From the NCBI GenBank assembly GCA_024276675.1, contig JAJRWT010000063.1:186001-250000 (forward strand): a stretch of 64,000 bases of DNA, in the 5' to 3' direction. This document shows positions 35,002 through 43,841 of this stretch, piece after piece. The notes below the pieces were generated by a model. The model did not search any database and was not told the origin of the DNA. It was given only the letters and a program-made list of their open reading frames with translations. The DNA is from Myxococcota bacterium (GTDB taxonomy: Bacteria > Myxococcota_A > UBA796 > JAFGLY01). A program made the position numbers and the translations under genes. Numbering within the stretch: position 1 is the first letter of the stretch; each line of letters starts with the position of its first letter.

Positions 35002-36800
35002 AGGGTCACTCCATCCGATTCGTCCGCCTCTTCGATGAATATCACCAGGGGTGCGCCATCTTCCATCTGGAAGACCTGGACGGTGCTGTTGCCGGCTACT
35101 GTCAGGTCTTCGATTTCTGTCTGGTTCACCTCAGCCAACTCGAAGGCCGGCTCGGTTGAGGGGGACTTGTCGGATTCGCCATCTCCGACGTCAGGAGACT
35201 CCTTTACATTCAAAACGAGCACGAGGGCCAATAGAGCGAACACCATGGAGATTGCGGGAATGCGCCTGAATACGGATGGTCTCGCCACGACGGGCCGAAA
35301 CTCCCTGCTCTCTTCTGGTCGGGGCATGGAAGATGGCAGGACCGGCTCTGGTGGTAGTACTCTGGCCATGATCCGTTCGGTAAGGTCCACCGAGGTGGAA
35401 TCCCGCCGGAGACCATGGACCAGCGCTTCAGAGAGATGGGTCCAGGCGACTTCTTCCGGGGTAGAATCCAGGTCCAGTCTTTGCGCCACGGCATCCCAGA
35501 GGGATGGAGCAGAACCGAGGCTGCCCTCGACACGGAGGGTATCTCTGATCTGTTGCCCCAGCAGGGCATAGAAAGAGAGCATCGAACGCGCCTGGGGCGA
35601 TCCAGAGAGCTTCTGGGCAAGGTCCCTGCGGGCGGCCACGTCCAGCTCCCCGTCCACCATCGCGGAGAGAGAGAGCTGAAGGTGATCCCGAGGTTGAATC
35701 CGCTCCATGACGGAAGCACACACATCAACCCCCAGGGCCTCGGCTTCCAGGCCCGCGGCGAGGGTTTCAAGGGCCTCGTCCAGCAGCGAGGCATCCCGTG
35801 GTGCCACGATATCCATTACCGCATCGGTGACGTCCAGATCCCGTGACTGTTCCAACAGTTCCTGGCGCATGGTCTCCATGCTAATGACCAGTTGCTGGTC
35901 CTGCTGACCCTCCACAAGGGGATCGTCTGCCAGATCCCCAAGGACGGAATTCGAGATGTCGAAACCCCTGGAGGCTTCGTGTAGCCCATCTGCCAGGACC
36001 AGCAGAGCCTCAGCCAGAATCGGCTCGGACACGCCATGAAGCGCTGTTTCGGAGATAATAGCGTCCATTACGGAGTTTACCAGGTCCACCGACTTCGCTT
36101 CGGAGCGGAGACCATGGGCCAGGGCGCCCATTACCGATGCTTGCCCGGCAGCGCCCGAGGCCGTGGTTGGGTGGGGATCGCCGACGAACAGGGAGGAGCC
36201 GTGGGAGATTTCCGCTGCGGCGGTTCCAATGGCCCGCAGGACCGCAGGAGCCAGGTCGATTCCCCGAGCTTCGTCCCGCAGTCCTTCCTGCAGGGTCTCC
36301 ATGGCTCTACACCACTGTTGTTCCAGGTCTGGAGAAATCTCTTCCAGTATCCGGTCAGTCATGTCCTGGCCGGCTGCCCGGGCCCTCAGGCCGCGGGCCA
36401 GAGCCCCCAGCAGGCTGCGCCAGGCAGGTTCATGGGAAAGCTGCAGGGCATCGATGATGTCGTCCACGAGCTCCACTCTGCCCAGTTCGCCAGCCAACTG
36501 GTTTCTAAGGGCATCCACCAGAAGGTTCCAGTTGTCGGTGGCTGTGATCTTTTCCAGCACCGGTTGAGCAATCTCGAGAGGACCGGCCTCGGCATGCACG
36601 GAACGTTCCAACAGCGTCTGCAGTTCCACCCAGTGGGACTCTTGTTCTCGCAGCAACGCCTCTGCATCAACGAGATCGGCTTCGCTGGCAGTGCCGGCTT
36701 CGCAACGTTGGAGCAGCGCTTGGAGTTCAGGAGTCAATTCTACCTCGGTAGCCCATACGAGTTGCAGGTCAACAGGTTGACGTTGCAAAGTGGGATTCAT
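34998..36800 (-). CDS. Anti-sigma-like membrane protein with nine internal helical repeats
   Basis: A 600-residue protein encoded after the ECF sigma gene. Residues about 376-425 (AMVDGELDVAARRDLAQKL) resemble a zinc-finger-type anti-sigma domain lacking the Cys pair. One membrane helix lies near 514-531 (PAISMVFALLALVLVLNV), followed by an acidic tail. The striking part is a roughly 29-residue helical unit of form L-x-x-AL-x-x-GLR-x-EA-x-x-vDl-x-x-x-VM-x-x-I seen nine times at about 57, 91, 127, 163, 220, 261, 303, 339 and 453. No usual anti-sigma factor has this. It probably binds the sigma factor and a partner. Confidence 0.8.
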   Translation of the reverse strand: MNPTLQRQPVDLQLVWATEVELTPELQALLQRCEAGTASEADLVDAEALLREQESHWVELQTLLERSVHAEAGPLEIAQPVLEKITATDNWNLLVDALRNQLAGELGRVELVDDIIDALQLSHEPAWRSLLGALARGLRARAAGQDMTDRILEEISPDLEQQWCRAMETLQEGLRDEARGIDLAPAVLRAIGTAAAEISHGSSLFVGDPHPTTASGAAGQASVMGALAHGLRSEAKSVDLVNSVMDAIISETALHGVSEPILAEALLVLADGLHEASRGFDISNSVLGDLADDPLVEGQQDQQLVISMETMRQELLEQSRDLDVTDAVMDIVAPRDASLLDEALETLAAGLEAEALGVDVCASVMERIQPRDHLQLSLSAMVDGELDVAARRDLAQKLSGSPQARSMLSFYALLGQQIRDTLRVEGSLGSAPSLWDAVAQRLDLDSTPEEVAWTHLSEALVHGLRRDSTSVDLTERIMARVLPPEPVLPSSMPRPEESREFRPVVARPSVFRRIPAISMVFALLALVLVLNVKESPDVGDGESDKSPSTEPAFELAEVNQTEIEDLTVAGNSTVQVFQMEDGAPLVIFIEEADESDGVTL

Positions 36801-36874
36801 TCAAAGAAGTTCGGGAAAAACAGCACCATGGTGGATACGGTTCGACGAAGACAACGTGGGGAGCAGGAGACGGT

Positions 36875-37609
36875 TCAGGCTATCTCATCCTTCAACAAGG
36901 ACTGCAGTTTCTTACGGGCATAGAAGAGGCGGCTCATCACGGTACCTTCGGGGATCTCCATGGTGTCGGATATTTCCTTGTAGGAGAGACCTTCGATCTC
37001 GCGCAGCAACACCACCTGCCTCTGCTGGGGGGTCAACTTCTGCATGGCCTGCATGATTCGCTGATATAGACGCTGCCGTTCCAGGTCTCGCCCTGGATGA
37101 CGATGGAGATGATCCGCGGTCCAGGTGTCGTTGGCGGCTTCACCAGAGTCCAATCGATCATCGAACTCGGTTATCTGGACTCGCCGCACCTTGCGCAGAT
37201 GGTCGATTGTCACGTTCATGGCGATGCGGTAGAGCCAGGTATGGAAGCTGGCCTCTCGCCTGAAGCCCTTGAGGTTTCGGTAGGCCTTGACAAATGCCTC
37301 CTGCACCAGATCCCTGGCATCTTCACGGTTACGCACCATTCCGTATACAAGAGCGTAGACGCGCCCCTGGTACCTTTCAACCAGCCCCCTGAAGGCGGTG
37401 ACGTCGCCATCACGCACCAACTCCACAAGGTCCAGATCCCCCAGGTCTTTGGAGGCATCTGGCTCTTCCGCCGGCTGGCTCGGCTGGCTCCCCCCCCCAT
37501 CGATGCCCCCCTCGGAGGCGACAGCAGCAGCCAGCAGCCCGCCGGGACCGGTCAGCGGAGTGAAACCCATGCCAGAACCCGTGAAGGTCCACGTTCCTGG
37601 ATTGTTCAT
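36875..37609 (-). CDS. ECF-type RNA polymerase sigma factor
   Basis: A 244-residue sigma-70 family protein with only the sigma2 and sigma4 domains. Sigma2 contains FRGLVERYQGRVYALVYGMV followed by ARDLVQEAFVKAYRNLKGF; sigma4 contains LTPQQRQVVLLREIEGLSYK and IPEGTVMSRLFYARKKL. The first roughly 60 residues are a Gly/Pro-rich extension. The second ATG of an overlapping pair (37609) is chosen because AAGGAG lies six bases before it. The gene directly after it, 75 bases away, is the repeat-rich anti-sigma-like protein. It probably responds to an envelope signal. Confidence 0.93.
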   Translation of the reverse strand: MNNPGTWTFTGSGMGFTPLTGPGGLLAAAVASEGGIDGGGSQPSQPAEEPDASKDLGDLDLVELVRDGDVTAFRGLVERYQGRVYALVYGMVRNREDARDLVQEAFVKAYRNLKGFRREASFHTWLYRIAMNVTIDHLRKVRRVQITEFDDRLDSGEAANDTWTADHLHRHPGRDLERQRLYQRIMQAMQKLTPQQRQVVLLREIEGLSYKEISDTMEIPEGTVMSRLFYARKKLQSLLKDEIA

Positions 37610-37843
37610 AGTCATCTCCTTCGATTGATGTTCTCGCCCGTCGAGGCCCAGGAGTACGAATGGTGGTGAAACCCGATGACGACAGGTGGCAGCCATTGTC
37701 GTGGAAAAACAGCACGAATACGGGAAAAGTTTTCCAGCCAATAACCCAAAAGCGCATTCAGGAGTCCCCAACAAGGCCATACTTTACGGAATACTGGGCC
37801 AAATACACACTGCGATGCCCACCACCACCAGCCAACGACAAGC

Positions 37844-37879
37844 GAGCCCGGGGCCATCACGGGAGCCAGCCCGGGACTC
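37844..37879 (-). terminator. Possible hairpin overlapping the polA stop
   Basis: GAG-CCCGGG pairs with CCCGGG-a-CTC (one bulged A) across an 18-base loop at the polA stop codon. There is no T tract, so it is a weak call. Confidence 0.35.
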
Positions 37880-40553
37880 AATGGGCTTCATCCCAGTTGG
37901 CCCCTTCTCCGGTGTCCACCTTCAACGGTACAACCAGTTCGACTGCCGAGACCATCTCCTCTACCACCTTGGCACGAACCTGCTCCATGTCATTCTCCGG
38001 TACCTCCAGCAGGAGTTCGTCGTGAACCTGCAGCAGGATGCGCGTCTCCGGGTGCTGGGCTCTCAGGCGATTGAAGACCTTCGCCATGGCGATCTTCATG
38101 ATATCGGCGGCCGTGCCCTGGATGGGAGTGTTTATGGCGATTCGTTCCGCCGCCTCGCGTTCGTGCCTCAGACGAGCATCCAGGTTGGGAACCGGTCTCT
38201 TCCTGCCGAAACGAGTGACGGCATGGCCTGTATCACGAGCCAGCCGGATCGCCCCGTCGATGTAGGCCTTCACCCGCGGATAGCGTAGAAAATAGTCCTG
38301 GATGATTTCGGCGGCTTTCCGCCTTGGAATACCAAGATCCGACGAAAGCCTGAAGGCGCTCATTCCGTATATGATTCCGAAATTGACGGCCTTGGCGGCC
38401 CGGCGCTGTGCCGCGGAGACCAGCCCGGGAGCCACTCCGAACACCTCGGCGGCAGTCCGCCGATGGATGTCCTCGCCTTCCTGGAAGGCCTGTACCAATG
38501 GGCCCTCACCGCAATAGTCCGCCAGCACCCGCAGCTCGATCTGTGAGTAGTCCGCCGAGAGGAAACGATATCCGGGTTCCGGCACGAAGCATGATCGGAT
38601 CCTCCGGCCTTCCTCGGTTCTGACGGGAATGTTCTGCAGGTTGGGTGAGTTGGATGCCAGGCGGCCGGTGGCGGCCACGGCTTGGTGGAAAGAAGTGTGT
38701 ACGCGCCTGTCCACTGGATTGATGCAGTCGATCAAGGATTCAACGTAGGTTCCCCTGAGCTTTGTAAGGCTGCGGTAGTCCAATACCAGGGCCGGCAGGG
38801 GGTCCACGGCAGAGAGGGCATCGAGAGTCCGAGCGTCGGTGGAGCGACCCGTCTTGGTCTTTCTCTGCACCATCAAGCCCCGCTCGTCGAACAGCACAAC
38901 GGCCAACTGCTTGGGAGAGTTCACGTTGAAAACATGACCAGCCATCTGGAATATCTCGCCTTCAACGGCTTGTATTCTCTGGTCCAGGTCCCCGGCTACC
39001 GACCGCAGGGCATCGGGATCCAGCTTGATTCCCGCCAGCTCCATGTGAGCCAGCACTGGCAGGACGGGAAGTTCCACATCTCTGAAGAGCCCGCTCATCC
39101 CGACGGCTTCCAGCCTTGGCGAGAGCAGGCCGTCCAGCAGCCAGGCGATGTGGGCGTCTTCGGCGGCGTAACGAGTGGCCCTGTCCACGGGTACCATGGA
39201 AAAGTCCGCGCCGTTTCCCAGGCCATCCAGGGCCTGCTCATAGCTGATCATCCGGTGGCCAAGGTGCCTTAAGGCGAGATCGTCCAGCCCGTGCCTGTCG
39301 CGATTGGGCTCCAGGAGGTGGTCGGCGATCATGGTGTCGGAGACCACGCCATTCAACTGTATGCCCGCCATGCCCATGATCTCCATGTCGAACTTGAGAT
39401 TCTGCCCCACCTTGCCAACCGCCGGATCTTCCAACAGCGGAGCCAGGAGGCGAAGCACCTCGCCGCGATGAAGGCAAGGACCCTCCTTGTGCGCGATGGG
39501 CAGGTACACGGCATCCTGGGGTGCGTCGGACCAGCACAGGGACAGACCAACCAGCTCTGCCTTCAGGGGATCCAGCGAAGTGGTTTCGGTGTCGAAGGCA
39601 AAACGCCCCCCGGTTCCACATGAGTCGATGACCTTTCGCAGCTCGGCCAGATCCTTGATGGTGCGATAACGATCACGCTCAACCGCCGACACCGCCTGAG
39701 AACCGGCCAGGCCCAGCGTTCTCAAATGGCTCGTGAAACGCAGCTCCGTCAGGACCTTCGAGAGGCGGGCTTTGTCAGGACCCCTCCATGCCAGATCCTC
39801 CAGGCCAAGCCCCATGTCGAGGTCCGTTGCTATTGTGACCAGTTGCCGGGCGAGTCTTGCGTCGTCCGCGTGTTTTCGAAGGTTCTCGCCCATCTTGCCC
39901 TTCACTCGCCGGGCGTTGGCCAGGATGGCATCCAGATCCCCGAACTGCTTGATGAGAGCAGCGGCCTTCTTTGCACCAACCCCGGGGATGCCCGGCACGT
40001 TGTCAGAGCTGTCTCCCCACAGGGCCAACAGATCCACAACCCTGGATGGCGACACGCCGAACTGTTGCTCCACCTGTAGCGGGCCCTTGAGGATGCGCTT
40101 GCCCTTCTTTATTTCGAGCAGCTTTACGTGGGAGCCCACCAACTGGGCGAAGTCCTTGTCTGAAGAAACGATGACCACATCGGTCTCCCGACCGGCAAAG
40201 GCCCTGGCCAAGGTACCGATGATATCGTCTGCTTCGTAGCCGTCTTTCACCAGGTAGCGAATGCCCCAGGCTTCGGTCAGCTCCCGGAAGAGCGGCCACT
40301 GCTCCCTGAGTTCCCGGGGCATGTCAGGGCGATGCCCCTTGTACGAGGGAAGGAGATCCACGCGAAAACTGGGCCCCTCGTCGAAGGCCACCGCCAAGAA
40401 ATCCGGTTTCTCGTCGCGGATCAACGCTTGCAACAGGTTGGCATAACCCAGCAGGGCGCCCGTGGGTATGGTCCCGGTGCTTAGCCTGGGCATAGCAAAA
40501 AACGACCGAAAAGCATGGTTGGAACCGTCTATCAGGTAGAGCTTCCTGGTCAT
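37878..40553 (-). CDS. polA: DNA polymerase I
   Basis: An 891-residue repair and replication polymerase. The N-terminal 5'-3' nuclease domain carries LYLIDGSNHAFRSFF and ALWGDSSDNVPGIPGVGAKK. The proofreading domain is intact in its key acids (FAFDTETTSLDP, then YAAEDAHIAWLL). The polymerase domain has FLSADYSQIELRVLADY, RRAAKAVNFGIIYGMSAF and LLQVHDELLLEVPE. ATG 40553, with AAGGAGG upstream, is used; the longer frame to 40592 would add 13 residues. The 545 bases before it hold no gene. Confidence 0.96.
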   Translation of the reverse strand: MTRKLYLIDGSNHAFRSFFAMPRLSTGTIPTGALLGYANLLQALIRDEKPDFLAVAFDEGPSFRVDLLPSYKGHRPDMPRELREQWPLFRELTEAWGIRYLVKDGYEADDIIGTLARAFAGRETDVVIVSSDKDFAQLVGSHVKLLEIKKGKRILKGPLQVEQQFGVSPSRVVDLLALWGDSSDNVPGIPGVGAKKAAALIKQFGDLDAILANARRVKGKMGENLRKHADDARLARQLVTIATDLDMGLGLEDLAWRGPDKARLSKVLTELRFTSHLRTLGLAGSQAVSAVERDRYRTIKDLAELRKVIDSCGTGGRFAFDTETTSLDPLKAELVGLSLCWSDAPQDAVYLPIAHKEGPCLHRGEVLRLLAPLLEDPAVGKVGQNLKFDMEIMGMAGIQLNGVVSDTMIADHLLEPNRDRHGLDDLALRHLGHRMISYEQALDGLGNGADFSMVPVDRATRYAAEDAHIAWLLDGLLSPRLEAVGMSGLFRDVELPVLPVLAHMELAGIKLDPDALRSVAGDLDQRIQAVEGEIFQMAGHVFNVNSPKQLAVVLFDERGLMVQRKTKTGRSTDARTLDALSAVDPLPALVLDYRSLTKLRGTYVESLIDCINPVDRRVHTSFHQAVAATGRLASNSPNLQNIPVRTEEGRRIRSCFVPEPGYRFLSADYSQIELRVLADYCGEGPLVQAFQEGEDIHRRTAAEVFGVAPGLVSAAQRRAAKAVNFGIIYGMSAFRLSSDLGIPRRKAAEIIQDYFLRYPRVKAYIDGAIRLARDTGHAVTRFGRKRPVPNLDARLRHEREAAERIAINTPIQGTAADIMKIAMAKVFNRLRAQHPETRILLQVHDELLLEVPENDMEQVRAKVVEEMVSAVELVVPLKVDTGEGANWDEAH

Positions 40554-41098
40554 ATTCCTTTTCCTCCTTGATCCATGCGCGGTCATGGCCACCTTCCGGA
40601 TCTCGAGAGACGATGGAAACGGCCATCACCCTCGAATGCTTCCAGGCGAGCCCTCCAGGAGCAGGTGTCGACTCCGCGGCTGTCCCAATGATAACTCCGT
40701 CGCGGCCAGGGCAATGAAATCCATGAACTGCGGCTCTCTCAAGCCGAAGGCCAACCCAACGGCGAGTGTCTGGAATCTTGCGCAACCCGCCAGGGCAGCG
40801 CCACTGTTTCAAATGCTTGCGCGGAGCTGCGGGGCCAATGTCTGCCAGGCTCAATCCGTTGTCGTCGTGGAAGCGCCAGCCCCGGGGTCGACTACATGTG
40901 CCTCTGGAAAAAATGAGTGAACACAGGAGTCGTTTCCATAGACATTTCGCCCCCGGGCTGCGCCCGATCTTCCAGTCGACGCCAGGAAAGCAGTTACATT
41001 TCAGCCCAGACGAAGGATCTCCCCGCCGGCCTGCAACCGGAAGCAGCTCCGGGCTCTCTCCTGCCCCACGGGGGAACAATCAATAACCGGGAGGCAAA
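40554..41098. other. Gene-free stretch between polA and an acyl-CoA dehydrogenase gene
   Basis: The 545 bases between two divergent genes show short frames only, none with family-like sequence or a good ribosome site. GGGAGG at about 41089 serves the downstream gene. I see no tRNA, no strong hairpin and no repeat here. It probably holds the two promoters, and possibly a small RNA that I cannot recognise. Confidence 0.6.
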
Positions 41099-42253
41099 AT
41101 GCAGTTTGGACCAGATGATTTATTCAACCCTACCGAAGAACACCGCATGTTGCGTGACATGGTGGCAGACTTCGGCCAGAGCGAAGTTGAACCTCAGGCC
41201 GAGGAACACGACCGCACGGGAACGCTGAACCGCCCCCTCTTCAAGAAATTGGCCCACCTGGGGCTGCTGGGCATCACCGTTCCCGAGGAATGGGGAGGAT
41301 CGGGCATGGACGCCACCGCGGCGGTCATAGTCCATCACGAGCTATCGAGGTTCGACCCGGGCTTCACCCTGGCCTACCTGGCCCACACCATACTGTTTGT
41401 GAACAACTTCTTCTGGAGTTCCAACGACCAGCAACGCAAGCGCTTCCTGCCACGGGTACTTTCGGGAGACACGGTGGCGGGAATGGCCATGACCGAACCA
41501 GGAGCCGGCACCGATGTCCTTGGAATGACCACCCAGGCCAGGCACCACGAGGGCGGCTACATCATCAATGGCCGCAAGATGTTCATTACAAACGGAGTAG
41601 AAGGCGACATCTTCCTGGTCTATGCCAAGCTGGACGGTAGAGTTACAGCTTTTGTGGTAGACAGCTCCTTTCCCGGTTTCAGCAGGGGGCAGACCATCCA
41701 CAAGATGGGAATGCGCGGCAGTACGATGTGTGAACTGGTCTTTGACGACTGCCGGGTCCCGGCCGAAAACCTCCTGGGCTTCGAAGGTGGGGGGCTCATC
41801 CACATGATGCGCAACTTGGAGTTCGAACGCCTCTCATTGGCGGCCCAGAGCCTGGGCATTGCGGACAGGTGCCTGGAAATAATGATCAAGTACGCCGACG
41901 AAAGAAGAGCCTTCGGTGAACCAATCAACAGGTTCGGCCAGATCCAGCGCTTCATCGGCAACAGCTTCGCCAAGACAGAAGCAGCTCGTTGCCTCATCTA
42001 CAACGTGGCGCGCAACGTGAAGCCTACCACGCGCAACCGCATCGGCTCCGACGCCGCCAAGCTCTTCGCAGCCCGCGTGGGAGAAGAAGTCGCCGACAAC
42101 GCCATGCAGGTACTGGGGGGCTATGGCTACTGCGAAGAATACAAGGTGGAACGTTTCCTGCGCGATGCCAGACTGTTGGAAATCGGTGGTGGTACCATGG
42201 AAAGCCACCAGAAGAACCTCACCAAGGACCTGACACGGCTGATGTGCGGGTAA
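41099..42253 (+). CDS. Acyl-CoA dehydrogenase, isovaleryl-CoA type
   Basis: A 384-residue FAD flavoprotein that oxidises acyl-CoA to enoyl-CoA. Motifs are MAMTEPGAGTDVLGMTTQA (FAD/substrate), GYIINGRKMFITNG, MGMRGSTMCELVFDDCRVP, LGGYGYCEEYKVERFLRDAR. The usual C-terminal EGT catalytic Glu is absent (here LEIGGGTME); as in isovaleryl-CoA dehydrogenase the base is probably the Glu of NLEFERLSLA. GGGAGG lies five bases before the start. It stands apart from the operon at 51-54 kb. It probably serves leucine or branched-chain breakdown. Confidence 0.92.
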   Translation: MQFGPDDLFNPTEEHRMLRDMVADFGQSEVEPQAEEHDRTGTLNRPLFKKLAHLGLLGITVPEEWGGSGMDATAAVIVHHELSRFDPGFTLAYLAHTILFVNNFFWSSNDQQRKRFLPRVLSGDTVAGMAMTEPGAGTDVLGMTTQARHHEGGYIINGRKMFITNGVEGDIFLVYAKLDGRVTAFVVDSSFPGFSRGQTIHKMGMRGSTMCELVFDDCRVPAENLLGFEGGGLIHMMRNLEFERLSLAAQSLGIADRCLEIMIKYADERRAFGEPINRFGQIQRFIGNSFAKTEAARCLIYNVARNVKPTTRNRIGSDAAKLFAARVGEEVADNAMQVLGGYGYCEEYKVERFLRDARLLEIGGGTMESHQKNLTKDLTRLMCG

Positions 42254-42409
42254 AGCCTGCTTGCCCGCCTGTACCGACTTCCGGCAGGCCCCGCTGCCTT
42301 GACGTCGTGGGCATGATATGCGACAAGGGCCAGGTGGGCTCCAGCTCGTGTAGAGATGAATGCTCAACGAATACCACCCAGGCCATACCCATCACAGTGA
42401 TCTCCGGCC

Positions 42410-42733
42410 ATGCGCCCTGTTCCTGCCATTCTGCCCATTCTTCTGCTGATGAGCTGTTCGTCCGGCTTTGAAGGCTATACAGAAGATCTATCCTGGACAT
42501 CCTGCCAGAAAATGGAAGACTGCGGAGACCTGGAAACCATGGGCTGGACCCTGGAGCAATGTGCCCAGGCGTACCTCGACCTCTACTCATCATCCACTTG
42601 CGATGACTTCGACAGGGCTGCCTCCGGATCATGCCTCGACGCCATCCAGGAATCGTCTTGCGACGAATATCGCAGCGGAATCGGCCTGGAGCCCTGCGAT
42701 GAAGTCTGCTACAACCAGCAAGCCAACGATTAG
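42410..42733 (+). CDS. Small eight-Cys lipoprotein (first of a pair)
   Basis: A 107-residue protein with signal peptide and lipobox LLMSC, so the mature chain starts at Cys16. After the lipid Cys there are eight more Cys in the order CQxxxxCG, C (TLEQC), C (STCDD), C (GSCLD), C (SSCDE), and CDEVC near the end. The same spacing occurs in the next gene, showing a duplicated family. I do not recognise a named domain. The cysteines suggest four disulfides and an outer-membrane or periplasmic location. Confidence 0.75.
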   Translation: MRPVPAILPILLLMSCSSGFEGYTEDLSWTSCQKMEDCGDLETMGWTLEQCAQAYLDLYSSSTCDDFDRAASGSCLDAIQESSCDEYRSGIGLEPCDEVCYNQQAND

Positions 42734-42781
42734 CCGGTTCTCCACTTGGCTCTCGCCAATTCTCCGACGTGAGGTTGCCCG

Positions 42782-43102
42782 ATGCTCCGTCTGACCATGA
42801 TTGCTCTCACGCCGATGGTGGCATCCTGCTACTCGTTGAACACCTTCTGGGAAGACAGGGCAATGGCACAATGCCAACTCTACGAACAGTGCGGCTACCT
42901 CTCCTACGTGGGGGCCGAGACCTTCGATGACTGCTTCGAAGCCATGACAGACACAGAATATGATTGCTCTGACTACAACCAGGCAGCAGCTCGCGAGTGC
43001 GTGGAAGGCCAGGAAGCAATGTCTTGTCAGGACCTGGAAGATGGCTACTACCCCACCGCCTGCACCCAGGTCTGCACCACCATGGTGCAGGTCACGGAGT
43101 AG
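42782..43102 (+). CDS. Small eight-Cys lipoprotein (second of a pair)
   Basis: A 106-residue paralogue of the gene just upstream, with a lipobox VASC. It keeps CQLYEQCG, TFDDC, YDCSDYN, RECVEG, MSCQDL, and the final CTQVC, matching the Cys order of its neighbour although other residues have diverged. It is 48 bases downstream on the same strand. The role is unknown. Confidence 0.75.
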   Translation: MLRLTMIALTPMVASCYSLNTFWEDRAMAQCQLYEQCGYLSYVGAETFDDCFEAMTDTEYDCSDYNQAAARECVEGQEAMSCQDLEDGYYPTACTQVCTTMVQVTE

Positions 43103-43214
43103 CGGCTCGCATGACTGTACACAGGCCAACAGCAGATGATCACCGCATCCAGGATCCCACCAACGCGGGTTTTCCCGACGGCGAGTTATCTTCTGGTTCG
43201 GGCCAGGCAGTGTA

Positions 43215-43544
43215 TCAGAGGGCCGTGTCCACAAACTCCTGAAGCCGGTTCTTGGGCAGCGCCCCCACCTTCTGACCCACGACCTTGCCATCCTTGAACA
43301 GCAACAGCGTGGGAATGGACCTGATGCCGTAGGTCATGGCGATCTGCTGAGCATTGTCCACATCCAGGCTACACACCTTCAAGCGGCCCCGGTATTCCTG
43401 GCTGATCTCTGCCACCAGGGGGGCTATGGCCTTGCACGGCCCACACCACACGGCCCAGAAATCCACCAGCACGGGGAGATCGGCCTTGAGGACTTCCTGG
43501 TCGAAATCCTGCTGAGTCACCTGCAGAACACCTTTACCGCTCAT
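43215..43544 (-). CDS. trxA: Thioredoxin
   Basis: A 109-residue cytosolic disulfide reductase. The active site is VDFWAVWCGPCKAIAP; the cis-proline segment SIPTLLLFKDG and a typical C-terminal helix are present. No signal peptide. ATG 43544 is preferred over GTG 43550 because the ribosome site (AAGG) fits it better. It is convergent with the Cys-rich lipoprotein pair. Confidence 0.96.
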   Translation of the reverse strand: MSGKGVLQVTQQDFDQEVLKADLPVLVDFWAVWCGPCKAIAPLVAEISQEYRGRLKVCSLDVDNAQQIAMTYGIRSIPTLLLFKDGKVVGQKVGALPKNRLQEFVDTAL

Positions 43545-43841
43545 GTTCACCTCACCTTCGATATTTACTTCAAAGCAATATCAGCCTGAACACCTATTTC
43601 CTGCCGTTGCGAGAAGCAAGGGCTGCTTACATGCTTGGTGCAGGAATCGCTCAAGCCAGCTAAATGGCTCCAGCGATAATGACGATGCCGACCTTCAATC
43701 CAGAATCCAAACCACGGTAACGCCAGGAGCATCATCATTCCCACACGATCAGACATCAAGCCCCGCGGAGCAAGCCAGGCTGCCCTGGGTGGAGCCAAGC
43801 GGGAAATTCGCACACCCGAGGAACTGCAGGGCTTCCACGAG

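Noticed and set aside
37660..37800. ECF promoter for the sigma factor around a GGAAAA-G-TTTTCC dyad near 37733
   Set aside because: The dyad is present but I could not pair it with a convincing -10 box at the right spacing, so promoter identity is not supported.
40554..41098. A small gene in the 545-base gap before the acyl-CoA dehydrogenase
   Set aside because: All frames are short, lack a ribosome site and show no familiar residues; divergent promoters explain the gap.
43103..43214. Intrinsic terminator between the lipoprotein pair and trxA
   Set aside because: Only a 4-bp CGGG/CCCG stem around TTTT is visible, too weak to call.
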